DNA of 64,000 bases, from NCBI GenBank assembly GCA_021734255.1, contig JAIPJM010000005.1:62001-126000 (forward strand). The letters are read 5' to 3'. Under the pieces are notes generated by a model, which saw nothing but the letters and a program-made list of their open reading frames with translations, had not been told where the DNA came from and did no database searches. The position numbers were made by a program, and so were the translations under genes. This document shows positions 1 through 8,000 of the stretch, piece after piece (the first letter of the stretch is position 1; each line of letters opens with the position of its first letter). The DNA is from Fidelibacterota bacterium. GTDB taxonomy: Bacteria > Fidelibacterota > UBA8477 > JABMPR01.

Positions 1-513
1 CGCAAGAAGGAAAGAAAAGAGATCCTGGATCAGTTCGAAGAAGGCGCTGAGGTAGACGTGAAGGTCATTGGGGTAGATGAGACTGAGAAGAAGATCGTTG
101 TCAGTCATGAATCTGCTATTAAGGACAAAGAACGCGCCGAGATCGATGAGTTTATGCGCGGTCAGGATCACGGCAACGACAAGCTGGAGATCCCAGATGA
201 GATCGTAAGCAAGATCCGTGAAGCTGAGAAGGCTGCCAGCGAGGAAGCTGAAGAAAAACCAGCCAAGAAACCTGCTGCGAAAGCCAAGACAGCTAAAAAG
301 AAAGCTGATGAGACTGAGGCTGAAGAACCTGAAGAGAAGCCAAAGAAACCAGCTGCCAAGAAAAAGACGACTGCTAAGAAGGAAGTAAAAGAAGATACTT
401 CTGAAGAAGCTGAAGAGAAGCCTGCCAAGAAAAAGGCCGCTCCGAAGAAAAAAGCAGCCGCCAAGAAAACTGCAGAGAAGGAAGATGAAAAAGAAGCGGA
501 GGAGGAGAAATAG
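1..513 (+). CDS. rpsA: 30S ribosomal protein S1, C-terminal part (5' truncated by window edge)
   Basis: The reading frame is open from base 1, so the gene starts outside the window; a GTG at 58 is only an internal codon. The first ~45 residues (DQFEEGAEVDVKVIGVDE, then KIVVSHESAI) look like the last beta strands of an S1 RNA-binding repeat. The remaining ~100 residues form a low-complexity tail in which Glu-rich blocks (EEAEEKPAKK-type) alternate with Lys/Ala/Pro blocks, ending in EAEEEK. S1 helps the small ribosomal subunit bind mRNA. The tail resembles histone-H1-like or intrinsically disordered segments and is longer than in textbook S1. A strong terminator follows at 565-606. Assignment rests on a partial domain; another S1-repeat protein is possible but less likely. 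Confidence 0.75.
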   Translation, partial: RKKERKEILDQFEEGAEVDVKVIGVDETEKKIVVSHESAIKDKERAEIDEFMRGQDHGNDKLEIPDEIVSKIREAEKAASEEAEEKPAKKPAAKAKTAKKKADETEAEEPEEKPKKPAAKKKTTAKKEVKEDTSEEAEEKPAKKKAAPKKKAAAKKTAEKEDEKEAEEEK

Positions 514-564
514 TCCTCTGATCTAACTGATCCTTTTCAGAAGCGTTTTCATTCTGAAATACAT

Positions 565-606
565 AAAGGCGATGCATGAAAGATTTTTGATTGCATCGCC
601 TTTTTT
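565..606 (+). terminator. Rho-independent terminator after rpsA
   Basis: A perfect 12-bp stem (565-576 with 592-603), a 15-nt loop and a run of six T at 601-606. It sits 52 bases after the S1 stop codon. Confidence 0.85.
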
Positions 607-621
607 ATGCGCCTTCTCGGG

Positions 622-670
622 CCCCGCAGGATGCGGGGGTGAGAACAGAACACCCCGGGTTTACCCGGGG
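622..670. repeat. Two adjacent GC-rich hairpins between rpsA and the YbbR gene
   Basis: Two short perfect palindromes lie side by side: CCCCGCA (622-628) with TGCGGGG (632-638), and CCCCGGGT (653-660) with ACCCGGGG (663-670). Neither is followed by a T-run, so they are not ordinary terminators. They make up most of the 237-base gap 514-750. Function unknown; possibly a small intergenic repeat element or mRNA end-stabilising structure. Confidence 0.5.
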
Positions 671-727
671 GGATCCATATTACTCAGGGAATAGATGATC
701 CCCGCATTCAATAAAAGAGCCACAGGA

Positions 728-733
728 TATACT
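728..733 (+). promoter_or_regulatory. Candidate -10 box for the YbbR-tsaD operon
   Basis: TATACT lies 17 bases before the ATG at 751, in an AT-rich stretch. No convincing -35 box is seen at the expected distance, and there is no clear ribosome binding site just before the ATG. Weak call based on one hexamer. Confidence 0.3.
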
Positions 734-750
734 TTAGATACTATATTATT

Positions 751-1710
751 ATGATGTTCAAAAAAGCATTCACAGTCGACATTCAGATCAAGCTTGGGTC
801 CCTGCTCCTGGCCGTCCTGCTCTGGTTTTTTGTTGTTACTGATATTGAGTATTTCTTTGATCTGGAGATTCCCCTTAAAGTTGAAGGGTTGACAGAAGAA
901 AAAGCCCTGAACAATGAGATCCCCGAAGTGATCAAAGGGAGATTCAGAGGGAAGGGGCATTCCCTGCTCTGGGCCAAGATGACTTTACCCGCCTCAGAGA
1001 CGGGTCTCGTCCTGGATCTGAGTAAGACCAGGAATACCCAGGTCTATTATCTGGATAATTATTTCAGTGATCACCCCGACCGATTTATTCTACCCCGGGA
1101 CTACAATTTGGAATTGATCCATGTCGTGGAGCCGGAATCTATCTGGGTCAGCGTTGAAGCTATGGCTCATAAGGAAATGAATATCAATCTTCAGGCGCAG
1201 ATAAATCCGGCCTTGGGATATATGCTTGTCGGCGAGATCAATGTTGAACCTGCGCGAGTGACAGTCAGTGGGCCACGCTCACTCCTGGACCGGATCAACA
1301 GCTTTCCAGTCGATCCCATTGAACTAAATGGCGTGAATAGTGATGTTCTACTTGATATCCCCCTTCACATGGAACCTGCACAATTATTTCAATTGGATGT
1401 CAAGGCAGCCACAGTGACCGCAGATATCCAGAGTATTGGCTCCGTGGAGTTCCAGAATATCCCGATCCGACTGGAGAACGTCCCCCCCGGGGTTGAGGTG
1501 TCAGTCATTCCCAAGACCATAGGCCTGGAAGCGGAAGGCGGTTTGGATCGTCTTCTGGCGCTAGAACCTAAGGACTTTACTGTGAGTTTTGATTACGGTG
1601 TAAACTGGACTCAGGACCAGCAACTCTATGTCCCGGTAGCCACGCTGCCAATGGGTGTAAAACGCGTGAACAGATTCATTCCGGAAAAAATTGAGATCGT
1701 ACAGAAGTAA
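751..1710 (+). CDS. YbbR-like domain membrane-anchored protein
   Basis: 319 residues. One N-terminal membrane helix (about residues 11-30, KLGSLLLAVLLWFFVV) is followed by an extracytoplasmic region with YbbR-type beta repeats; a typical repeat begins near residue 145 (MNINLQAQINPALGYMLVG, then PARVTVSGPRSLLDRI). In Firmicutes, YbbR/CdaR proteins modulate the diadenylate cyclase CdaA; no cyclase gene is adjacent here, so the partner is unknown. Two ATGs stand in tandem at 751 and 754. The stop codon directly touches the tsaD start, so the genes are very likely co-transcribed and perhaps translationally coupled. The family call is fairly secure; the role is not. Confidence 0.75.
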   Translation: MMFKKAFTVDIQIKLGSLLLAVLLWFFVVTDIEYFFDLEIPLKVEGLTEEKALNNEIPEVIKGRFRGKGHSLLWAKMTLPASETGLVLDLSKTRNTQVYYLDNYFSDHPDRFILPRDYNLELIHVVEPESIWVSVEAMAHKEMNINLQAQINPALGYMLVGEINVEPARVTVSGPRSLLDRINSFPVDPIELNGVNSDVLLDIPLHMEPAQLFQLDVKAATVTADIQSIGSVEFQNIPIRLENVPPGVEVSVIPKTIGLEAEGGLDRLLALEPKDFTVSFDYGVNWTQDQQLYVPVATLPMGVKRVNRFIPEKIEIVQK

Positions 1711-2724
1711 ATGGCTGAAGCATTGATCCTGGGTATTGAGACCTCCTGTGACGAGACGGCGGCTGCGCTGTTCCGTGGTCCTGAGATCATTCATCAGATC
1801 ACAGCAACCCAACTGGTGCACACCAGCTACGGTGGAGTTGTACCTGAATATGCCTCCAGAGAGCATAATAAACTCCTGGGGCCAGTCGTTAAAAGTGTTC
1901 TGGAGCAATCTGATCTAAACCTTTCAGATTTAGAAGGTATTGCGGTGACCAGAGGCCCCGGTTTGGCTGGTTCTCTTTTGGTGGGCCTGAGTTATGCGAA
2001 GGGTCTGTCCATTGGACTGGATATCCCCATGTATGGTATAAATCATATTGAGGGACATATATTTGCCAACTTTATTGGAGAACGAGAACTGCCAGTACCC
2101 TTCCTGTGTCTGCTTGTATCAGGTGGTCATACTCAGCTGATTCATGTGGAAGGCCCCCAAAGTTATAAGTTGATCGGCCAAACTCGGGATGACGCTGCTG
2201 GTGAAGCCTTTGATAAGGTCGCAAGGTTATTGGGGATCGGTTACCCTGGCGGTCCTTTGATCGACAAACTAAGTAAAGAGGGGAATCCTGATTTTCACCG
2301 CTTCTCCAGAAGCGCATTCCCAGGGACATATGATTTTTCATTCTCCGGCTTAAAGACCAATGTCTTGCAGTATGCTCAAAAGCAGGACAAAGGATTCATA
2401 AATGCTAAGCTGCCAGATATTGCCGCCAGTTTTCAAGAGGCTGTCGTGGATGCGCTGGCGACTCAGACCATGCAGGCTGCTGAAGATCTTGGGCACTCGC
2501 GGATCGTTCTGGCAGGAGGGGTGGCTGCCAATTCAAGGCTAAGAGAGAAAATGCTTCATTTTACAGAAGAAAAGTCGATCCAGCTCTACCAACCCGATCT
2601 AAAATATTGTACTGACAATGCAGCAATGATCGCCTACCTGGGTTACTGGAAATCGATACTTTCTCTACCCGATTCTCTGGAGATCACTGCCGTACCAAAT
2701 CTCAAACTTAACTTCATCGATTAA
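1711..2724 (+). CDS. tsaD: tRNA N6-adenosine threonylcarbamoyltransferase TsaD
   Basis: 337 residues, full length for the family. TsaD, with TsaB and TsaE, transfers the threonylcarbamoyl group from TC-AMP to A37 of ANN-decoding tRNAs in the cytoplasm. The N-terminus carries ILGIETSCDETAAA, the metal-binding HIEGH motif has His112 and His116, and LLVSGGHTQL plus the late VLAGGVAANSRLR and TDNAAMIAYLG blocks belong to the ASKHA nucleotide-binding fold. The ATG follows the YbbR stop with no gap, and the next gene starts immediately after its stop. tsaB and tsaE are not in the window. Confidence 0.97.
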   Translation: MAEALILGIETSCDETAAALFRGPEIIHQITATQLVHTSYGGVVPEYASREHNKLLGPVVKSVLEQSDLNLSDLEGIAVTRGPGLAGSLLVGLSYAKGLSIGLDIPMYGINHIEGHIFANFIGERELPVPFLCLLVSGGHTQLIHVEGPQSYKLIGQTRDDAAGEAFDKVARLLGIGYPGGPLIDKLSKEGNPDFHRFSRSAFPGTYDFSFSGLKTNVLQYAQKQDKGFINAKLPDIAASFQEAVVDALATQTMQAAEDLGHSRIVLAGGVAANSRLREKMLHFTEEKSIQLYQPDLKYCTDNAAMIAYLGYWKSILSLPDSLEITAVPNLKLNFID

Positions 2725-4806
2725 ATGCACTTACCATTTGGCTATATCCTGAAAGCCGATTTCCACGGAGGATCACTGGCTTTCACTACAGCGCTCCTCA
2801 TTCTCTTCGTTCTGGTCCTTATCACCAATCGAAGAAGGGTTGTCCAGCAGGGCAGCATATCCCTGGCAAGCTACCTGCTGATCTTATCCTTTCGAATGCT
2901 CATCTCGCTTATCCTGCTCATCCTGGTTTTTGATCCTGAAATTGAACTGCAACGACAGCAGACCCTGCCCCAGAGGGTCGCCTTTGTTGTAGACAGGTCG
3001 ATGAGCATGACAAAGGCCTGGGATGGGGACGAAAAACAAGTGTCTGTGGGGATCAGAGACTTCATTCAAGAGGCTGAGTCGCGATACGAAATTGATATCT
3101 GGGGTATGGATGGAGCGCTCATTTCCAGGGACGACATTGGTTTTGACCAAGAATATACTGCATTTGAATGGTCACCTGAACTGGAGGAAGAGGAGAAGAA
3201 CAAGTATCAGGCAGTTATGATCTTTTCCGACGGTCATTTAAACCAGGGCAGGTCACCACTGGACATGTCATGGACATCCTCGCTCCCCATCTTCCCCGTA
3301 CTTCCAGGCAAGCCCCGTACAAACCAGTCCCTAACCCTTGTTGACCTGGATTACACGCTCCCTTCTGCAGAGCGAGATCCCCTGCTCCTGAATTTGCGAC
3401 TTCAGCAGGATGGCCTCATCGGTGATGAGTTGCAGATAGTGGTTAAAGATGATCAGGGGGAAGTGCTCGCAAAAAAGAATATACAGGTGGACCAGATGAT
3501 GCTGGGGCTAGCGCTACCAGTCATGCTTCAGTTGGACAATCGGCAAGCACTCACGGTCGAGGTCCTAGCCGGGACAGCTGGCATTCGGCTGCAAAAATCG
3601 CTTGTTGTCAAGCCTGAAAATCACCTGGCGAAGATCTTACTGGCCAGTGAAAGACCGGATCTCCAATATAAATTTCTGGTACAGAGCATTCCAGATAGTC
3701 TCTTTACCCTCAGGACCTACCTAGCGGGTACAACCGAAAGCCAGGGCGCCTCCGCCCTGGAGGAACCTGCGTTTGATCTCCTGATTCTCAACGAGCCTGG
3801 GTCCAAGATGTTGGCCCGCTTTCGTCAAGGTGTGTTTACTACGCATTTGGAGGAAAATAAACCGCTGATCGTATTTTGGTCAGGTGCTGATGAAATGGAT
3901 AGGGAGTGGCAGGAGCTTTTAAAGGTGAAGCAGGCGGCGATTGAGTGGCAGGGTGAGTTTCCCGCAGGATGGGAACTGGAAGCACTGGATCACCCTTTGT
4001 ATCTTGGATCCAAAGGTGCTGGCTTTGAACCAGTGAAAGTGGAACGATTTCCGCCTGTGATGCGCAATAAATTTATGATCTACGACTCGGGACCCCCTCT
4101 ATTGAATGTAAATTCAGGTGAATTGACGGGGAGTGTCCTGGCACTCTCTGAAGGCGGATCCAGAGCCTATTTTAATGGCGGGGATCTCTGGAAATGGCAT
4201 TTCCAACCGGATACCTGGGCAGTCTACCGTACGTTTTGGGTCTATCTGTTAGACTATCTTGTGTCGCTGTCGGACTTTAAACCTGTAGATTTGACCTTGG
4301 CTCAAAACAGGGGCGAAACAGGCGATTATATTCCTGTAAATATAGAGGTTAGAGATATAGATGGTACACCCGTGTTCTCAGAGGTGCGCCTATGGCAGGA
4401 AAACACCAGGGGTGATCAGTATCCCCTCAACGTGGAACGTAAGGAAACGGGACTCTATCTGGCCCAGGTGAATACGCGGAACGCAGGATCCTTCAGTCTC
4501 ATTGCGGAAGCATACCGATTTGGGGAACTCTGGGGTAGCGATACGAGTAGAATGGAACTGACGACTTTTAATGAGGAGGGTCAGAGCGAGGGAGTAGATA
4601 GAGTATTTCTTCAAAGACTAGCTGAGCACAGCGATGGTGGTAGGATCATATCCACCATAGACAATTTGCCCATTTTTCCTGATACATCATTTGAGAGAAC
4701 AACGAGTATTCAACTAAAGGGACTACGGTCAGCCAGTTTATTCTATCTTCTCATATTACTGATGGTACTCGAGTGGACAATAAGACGCAGAAACGGTTTA
4801 TTATAA
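2725..4806 (+). CDS. Large membrane protein with VWA-like domain
   Basis: 693 residues, starting directly after the tsaD stop. Two N-terminal membrane helices (about residues 15-35 and 50-72) precede a von Willebrand A-like domain whose first strand carries a DxSxS-type metal site (VVDRSMSM, about residues 88-95); a later strand is AVMIFSDGHLNQG. A long extracytoplasmic region follows, containing a segment that resembles the class I amidotransferase-like part of similar proteins (DLLILNEPG, LIVFWSGADE) and beta-sandwich-like stretches. A C-terminal helix (LFYLLILLMVLEW) re-enters the membrane. This layout matches the BatA/BatB-like and large VWA membrane proteins of FCB bacteria. Function is not established; a cell-envelope scaffold is only a guess. 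Confidence 0.7.
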   Translation: MHLPFGYILKADFHGGSLAFTTALLILFVLVLITNRRRVVQQGSISLASYLLILSFRMLISLILLILVFDPEIELQRQQTLPQRVAFVVDRSMSMTKAWDGDEKQVSVGIRDFIQEAESRYEIDIWGMDGALISRDDIGFDQEYTAFEWSPELEEEEKNKYQAVMIFSDGHLNQGRSPLDMSWTSSLPIFPVLPGKPRTNQSLTLVDLDYTLPSAERDPLLLNLRLQQDGLIGDELQIVVKDDQGEVLAKKNIQVDQMMLGLALPVMLQLDNRQALTVEVLAGTAGIRLQKSLVVKPENHLAKILLASERPDLQYKFLVQSIPDSLFTLRTYLAGTTESQGASALEEPAFDLLILNEPGSKMLARFRQGVFTTHLEENKPLIVFWSGADEMDREWQELLKVKQAAIEWQGEFPAGWELEALDHPLYLGSKGAGFEPVKVERFPPVMRNKFMIYDSGPPLLNVNSGELTGSVLALSEGGSRAYFNGGDLWKWHFQPDTWAVYRTFWVYLLDYLVSLSDFKPVDLTLAQNRGETGDYIPVNIEVRDIDGTPVFSEVRLWQENTRGDQYPLNVERKETGLYLAQVNTRNAGSFSLIAEAYRFGELWGSDTSRMELTTFNEEGQSEGVDRVFLQRLAEHSDGGRIISTIDNLPIFPDTSFERTTSIQLKGLRSASLFYLLILLMVLEWTIRRRNGLL

Positions 4807-4885
4807 AGGATTTACCTTTTTGCTCGCTAGCACTGAAGCTATATTGCTGCGCTTTTTTTGAATAGGCTGGAAAACAGGGGATTTG

Positions 4886-6199
4886 ATGCGAAATATTTGT
4901 GTAATAGGAACTGGATATGTAGGCCTGGTAAGTGGGGCAGGATTGGCTGATTTTGGGAATCATGTCGCCTGCGTTGATATCGATCAATCAAAAATAGATA
5001 TGCTTCACGGTGGAGATATCCCCATCTATGAACCAGGTCTTAAAGAGCTTGTTGATAGAAATGTGAAAGCTGGAAGACTCGCTTTCAACTCGAATGTAGA
5101 ACAGTCAGTGAGAGAATCTGAGGTGATCTTTATCGCCGTTGGAACCCCCATGGGGGCAAATGGTGAGGCAGACCTTAGTGCTGTCAAAACCGTTGGAAAG
5201 ATGATTGCGGAAAACCTGAATGCCTACAAGATCATCTGCACCAAAAGCACGGTACCTGTTGGAACCGGGAAGGAATTATCTGAGTTGATCACATCACATG
5301 CACCAGCAGGTGCAGAATTCGATGTCGTCTCCAATCCAGAGTTCCTGCGAGAGGGTTCAGCAGTCAAAGATTTTTTACTTCCGGACCGGGTGGTCATTGG
5401 TGTTGAAAGTGACCGGGGAGAGCAGATCATGCGTGATGTCTACCGCCCCCTGTTTATCAATGAAACGCCCATGGTGATCACCAACATTCCCTCAGCAGAA
5501 ATGATCAAATACACCTCCAATGCTTTCCTGGCCGTAAAGATATCATTTATCAACGAGATAGCGAATTTAGCGGACAAAGTAGGTGCTGATATTCATACCA
5601 TCGCCCGGGCCATGGGTCTTGATGGTCGCATCAGTCCTAAATTTCTGCATCCCGGTCCTGGATATGGTGGTAGCTGCTTCCCTAAAGATACAGAAGCGCT
5701 GGTGTATACTGGAAGCCAGCACGGTGTGGATTTTACGGTTGTCAAAGGCGCCATTCAGGCCAACCGGAGGCAAAGACAGGTAATTTTGGAGAAGGCAAAA
5801 GAATTAATACCTGATCTTAGCGGAAAGAAGGTTGCCATTCTGGGTCTTGCATTTAAAGCAAATACCGATGATGTACGTGATACGCCTGCTGTGGACATCA
5901 TCAAGGGGCTAAAAGAGGCAGGAGCCATAGTACAGGCTTACGACCCCATCGCTGCCGAAAATATGATCAAATATTATACTCCGGATCTGGAGGTCCGAAA
6001 TACGGTTGATGAGACCATCGAATCAGTTGATCTGATCATCATATTAACGGAATGGAATGAGCTTCGCGGGCTTGATCTGGGGGCAGTGAAATCGCGGGTG
6101 AATAGTCCTAATATTGTGGATGCGCGGAACGTATTAAGTGTGGATCAATTGAAAATGCATGGATTTAACTACCGCAATGTGGGTAGAAGCCTGGTTTAA
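4886..6199 (+). CDS. ugd: UDP-glucose 6-dehydrogenase
   Basis: 437 residues. Oxidises UDP-glucose with two NAD+ to UDP-glucuronate, a precursor of acidic surface polysaccharides. The N-terminal Rossmann motif GTGYVG (residues 8-13), the FIAVGTPMG loop, STVPVGTG and the active-site block GPGYGGSCFPKD with catalytic Cys264 are all present, followed by the C-terminal UDP-binding domain (GLAFKANTDDVRDTPA). ATG 4886 is preferred over the TTG at 4883 because AGGGGAT lies just upstream. It opens the polysaccharide locus after a 79-base gap. A second, related dehydrogenase follows at 6240. The two belong to different substrate subfamilies judging by their active-site loops (GSCFPKD versus GHCIPIDP). 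Confidence 0.93.
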   Translation: MRNICVIGTGYVGLVSGAGLADFGNHVACVDIDQSKIDMLHGGDIPIYEPGLKELVDRNVKAGRLAFNSNVEQSVRESEVIFIAVGTPMGANGEADLSAVKTVGKMIAENLNAYKIICTKSTVPVGTGKELSELITSHAPAGAEFDVVSNPEFLREGSAVKDFLLPDRVVIGVESDRGEQIMRDVYRPLFINETPMVITNIPSAEMIKYTSNAFLAVKISFINEIANLADKVGADIHTIARAMGLDGRISPKFLHPGPGYGGSCFPKDTEALVYTGSQHGVDFTVVKGAIQANRRQRQVILEKAKELIPDLSGKKVAILGLAFKANTDDVRDTPAVDIIKGLKEAGAIVQAYDPIAAENMIKYYTPDLEVRNTVDETIESVDLIIILTEWNELRGLDLGAVKSRVNSPNIVDARNVLSVDQLKMHGFNYRNVGRSLV

Positions 6200-6239
6200 T
6201 CGATAATTTATTAATTTTAAAAAAAGTGACTTAAAAAAG

Positions 6240-7547
6240 ATGCAAGATCTGTTAAAGAGAATTGAAGAGAAGGATTTCACCGTTGGCGTCGTTGGCTTGG
6301 GTTATGTAGGACTACCTCTGGCTGTGGAATTTGGCAAAGAGGGGATCCGGACCATCGGTATCGATGTGGACCAAAAACGGGTGGACCTGCTCAACAGTGG
6401 AACCAATTATATCCAGGATGTGGCAGACGCTGAATTAAAGCAACTGGTGGATGATGGTCTGTTTTCAGCAACAACCGACTTCTCCAGCCTGAAGCATATT
6501 GATGCCGTTTGCATTGCAGTCCCCACCCCTCTAAGTAAGACCAAGGATCCGGATATTACCTATATCCTGGCGGTCAATGAAGAATTAAAGAAATATGTCC
6601 ACAAGAACCTGGTTGTTATTCTGGAAAGTACGACCTATCCGGGTACAACCCGGGAATTGATCCTGCCGGCTCTGGAAGCGACCGGATTGAAGGTGGGTAC
6701 AGACGTCTTTCTGTTGTTTTCCCCTGAGCGGGTGGATCCTGGCAATCCTGTTTACCAGACGAAGAACACGCCTAAGGTCATCGGTGGTGTTACTGAAAAT
6801 TGCCTTAAGCTGGGGATGGCTGTCTATGGTCATGTTATGGATGAAATGGTACCGGTGTCTTCGCCAGAAGCAGCGGAATTAACCAAGCTCCTGGAAAATA
6901 CATTCAGAAGTATCAACATCGGCCTCGCCAATGAAATGGCCATTATGTGTTCAAAATTAGGGGTGAATGTTTGGGAAGTGATCGATGCAGCGGCAACAAA
7001 ACCCTTCGGTTTTATGAAATTCACACCTGGTCCTGGCCTGGGTGGTCACTGTATCCCTATTGATCCTCATTATCTATCCTGGAAGATGCGAACGCTGAAT
7101 TATCGGGCCCGATTCATTGAATTAGCCTCAGAGGTAAACTCAGGTATGCCTGAGTATGTTGTTGAACTGGTTGCTGAGGGGCTGAATCGCTATGCAAGGA
7201 GCATCAATGGTTCCAGGGTGCTTATGCTTGGAATGGCTTACAAGCCGGATATCGATGATGTGAGGGAATCACCTGCACTTGATGTCTATGCCCTTCTGGA
7301 AGCCAAGGGAGCCAAAGTTGTGTTCCATGATCCTTATGTGGATAAGATCCGTTTCGATTCCAGACTGGAAGATTCCATTGACCTTAAACTGGAAGATCTT
7401 GGCGAGTATGACTGTGTCGTCATCACAACGAATCATAGTGAATATGATTTTGATGCCATTGTTGAGAATGCCAAATTGGTTGTCGATACAAGGAATGCGA
7501 CGGCAAACATCAAAAGTGATAAAGTTATTCGTTTAGGAGCATCTTGA
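6240..7547 (+). CDS. UDP-N-acetyl-hexosamine 6-dehydrogenase (WbpA/TviB/WecC-type)
   Basis: 435 residues. Nucleotide-sugar dehydrogenase probably oxidising UDP-GlcNAc (WbpA/TviB type) or UDP-ManNAc (WecC type) to the uronic acid. GLGYVG (residues 19-24) binds NAD; the active-site loop GPGLGGHCIPIDPHYL has catalytic Cys271, and the PHYL ending is typical of the N-acetyl-sugar branch. The C-terminal domain shows GMAYKPDIDDVRESPAL. The exact substrate cannot be told from sequence alone. No WbpB/D/E-like genes or UDP-GlcNAc 2-epimerase lie in the window, so further processing enzymes, if any, are elsewhere. Its TGA overlaps the TTG start of the next gene. Confidence 0.88.
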   Translation: MQDLLKRIEEKDFTVGVVGLGYVGLPLAVEFGKEGIRTIGIDVDQKRVDLLNSGTNYIQDVADAELKQLVDDGLFSATTDFSSLKHIDAVCIAVPTPLSKTKDPDITYILAVNEELKKYVHKNLVVILESTTYPGTTRELILPALEATGLKVGTDVFLLFSPERVDPGNPVYQTKNTPKVIGGVTENCLKLGMAVYGHVMDEMVPVSSPEAAELTKLLENTFRSINIGLANEMAIMCSKLGVNVWEVIDAAATKPFGFMKFTPGPGLGGHCIPIDPHYLSWKMRTLNYRARFIELASEVNSGMPEYVVELVAEGLNRYARSINGSRVLMLGMAYKPDIDDVRESPALDVYALLEAKGAKVVFHDPYVDKIRFDSRLEDSIDLKLEDLGEYDCVVITTNHSEYDFDAIVENAKLVVDTRNATANIKSDKVIRLGAS

Positions 7548-7939
7548 AAAAAGTAATCACTTACGGCACATTTGATCTGTTCCATTTGGGACATCTGGAG
7601 ATATTGAGACGGGCAAAAGCGCTTGGTGATTATCTGGTCGTTGCTGTATCCACAGATGAGTTCAATTCGGTAAAAGGCAAGCGTTGTGTATATCCTTATG
7701 AGCACAGGAGCAGTATCGTCCAGGCGATAAAATATGTGGATCAAGTAATTGCTGAGGACAGCTGGGAACAAAAAAGATCGGATATTATCAATCACAAAAT
7801 TGATATTTTTACCATGGGAGATGATTGGACTGGTAAGTTTGACGATCTGGCAGATATCTGTGAAGTCATTTATCTGGACCGGACGAAAGGGATCTCAACC
7901 ACGGACCTCAAGGCAAATATTACGAATAATTCATATTAA
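7544..7939 (+). CDS. tagD: Glycerol-3-phosphate cytidylyltransferase (TagD type)
   Basis: 131 residues, the usual size. Makes CDP-glycerol from CTP and sn-glycerol 3-phosphate. Signature motifs are GTFDLFHLGH with HxGH at residues 14-17, and RTKGISTT at 113-120. The start is a TTG at 7544 overlapping the upstream TGA, with GGAG a few bases before it; no in-frame ATG gives a complete HxGH domain. In Gram-positives this activity feeds teichoic acid synthesis; here it lies in a Gram-negative polysaccharide locus, suggesting a phosphoglycerol substituent. No CDP-glycerol glycerophosphotransferase is recognisable nearby. Confidence 0.9.
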   Translation: MKKVITYGTFDLFHLGHLEILRRAKALGDYLVVAVSTDEFNSVKGKRCVYPYEHRSSIVQAIKYVDQVIAEDSWEQKRSDIINHKIDIFTMGDDWTGKFDDLADICEVIYLDRTKGISTTDLKANITNNSY

Positions 7940-8000
7940 AGCGATGGGGCGCATGGATCATTCAATGATTTTAGCTATTCAACATTCAAGGAGCATTTAA

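Noticed and set aside
4807-4885. T-rich stretch after the VWA gene as a terminator
   Set aside because: A T-run is present but no stable stem could be paired in front of it.
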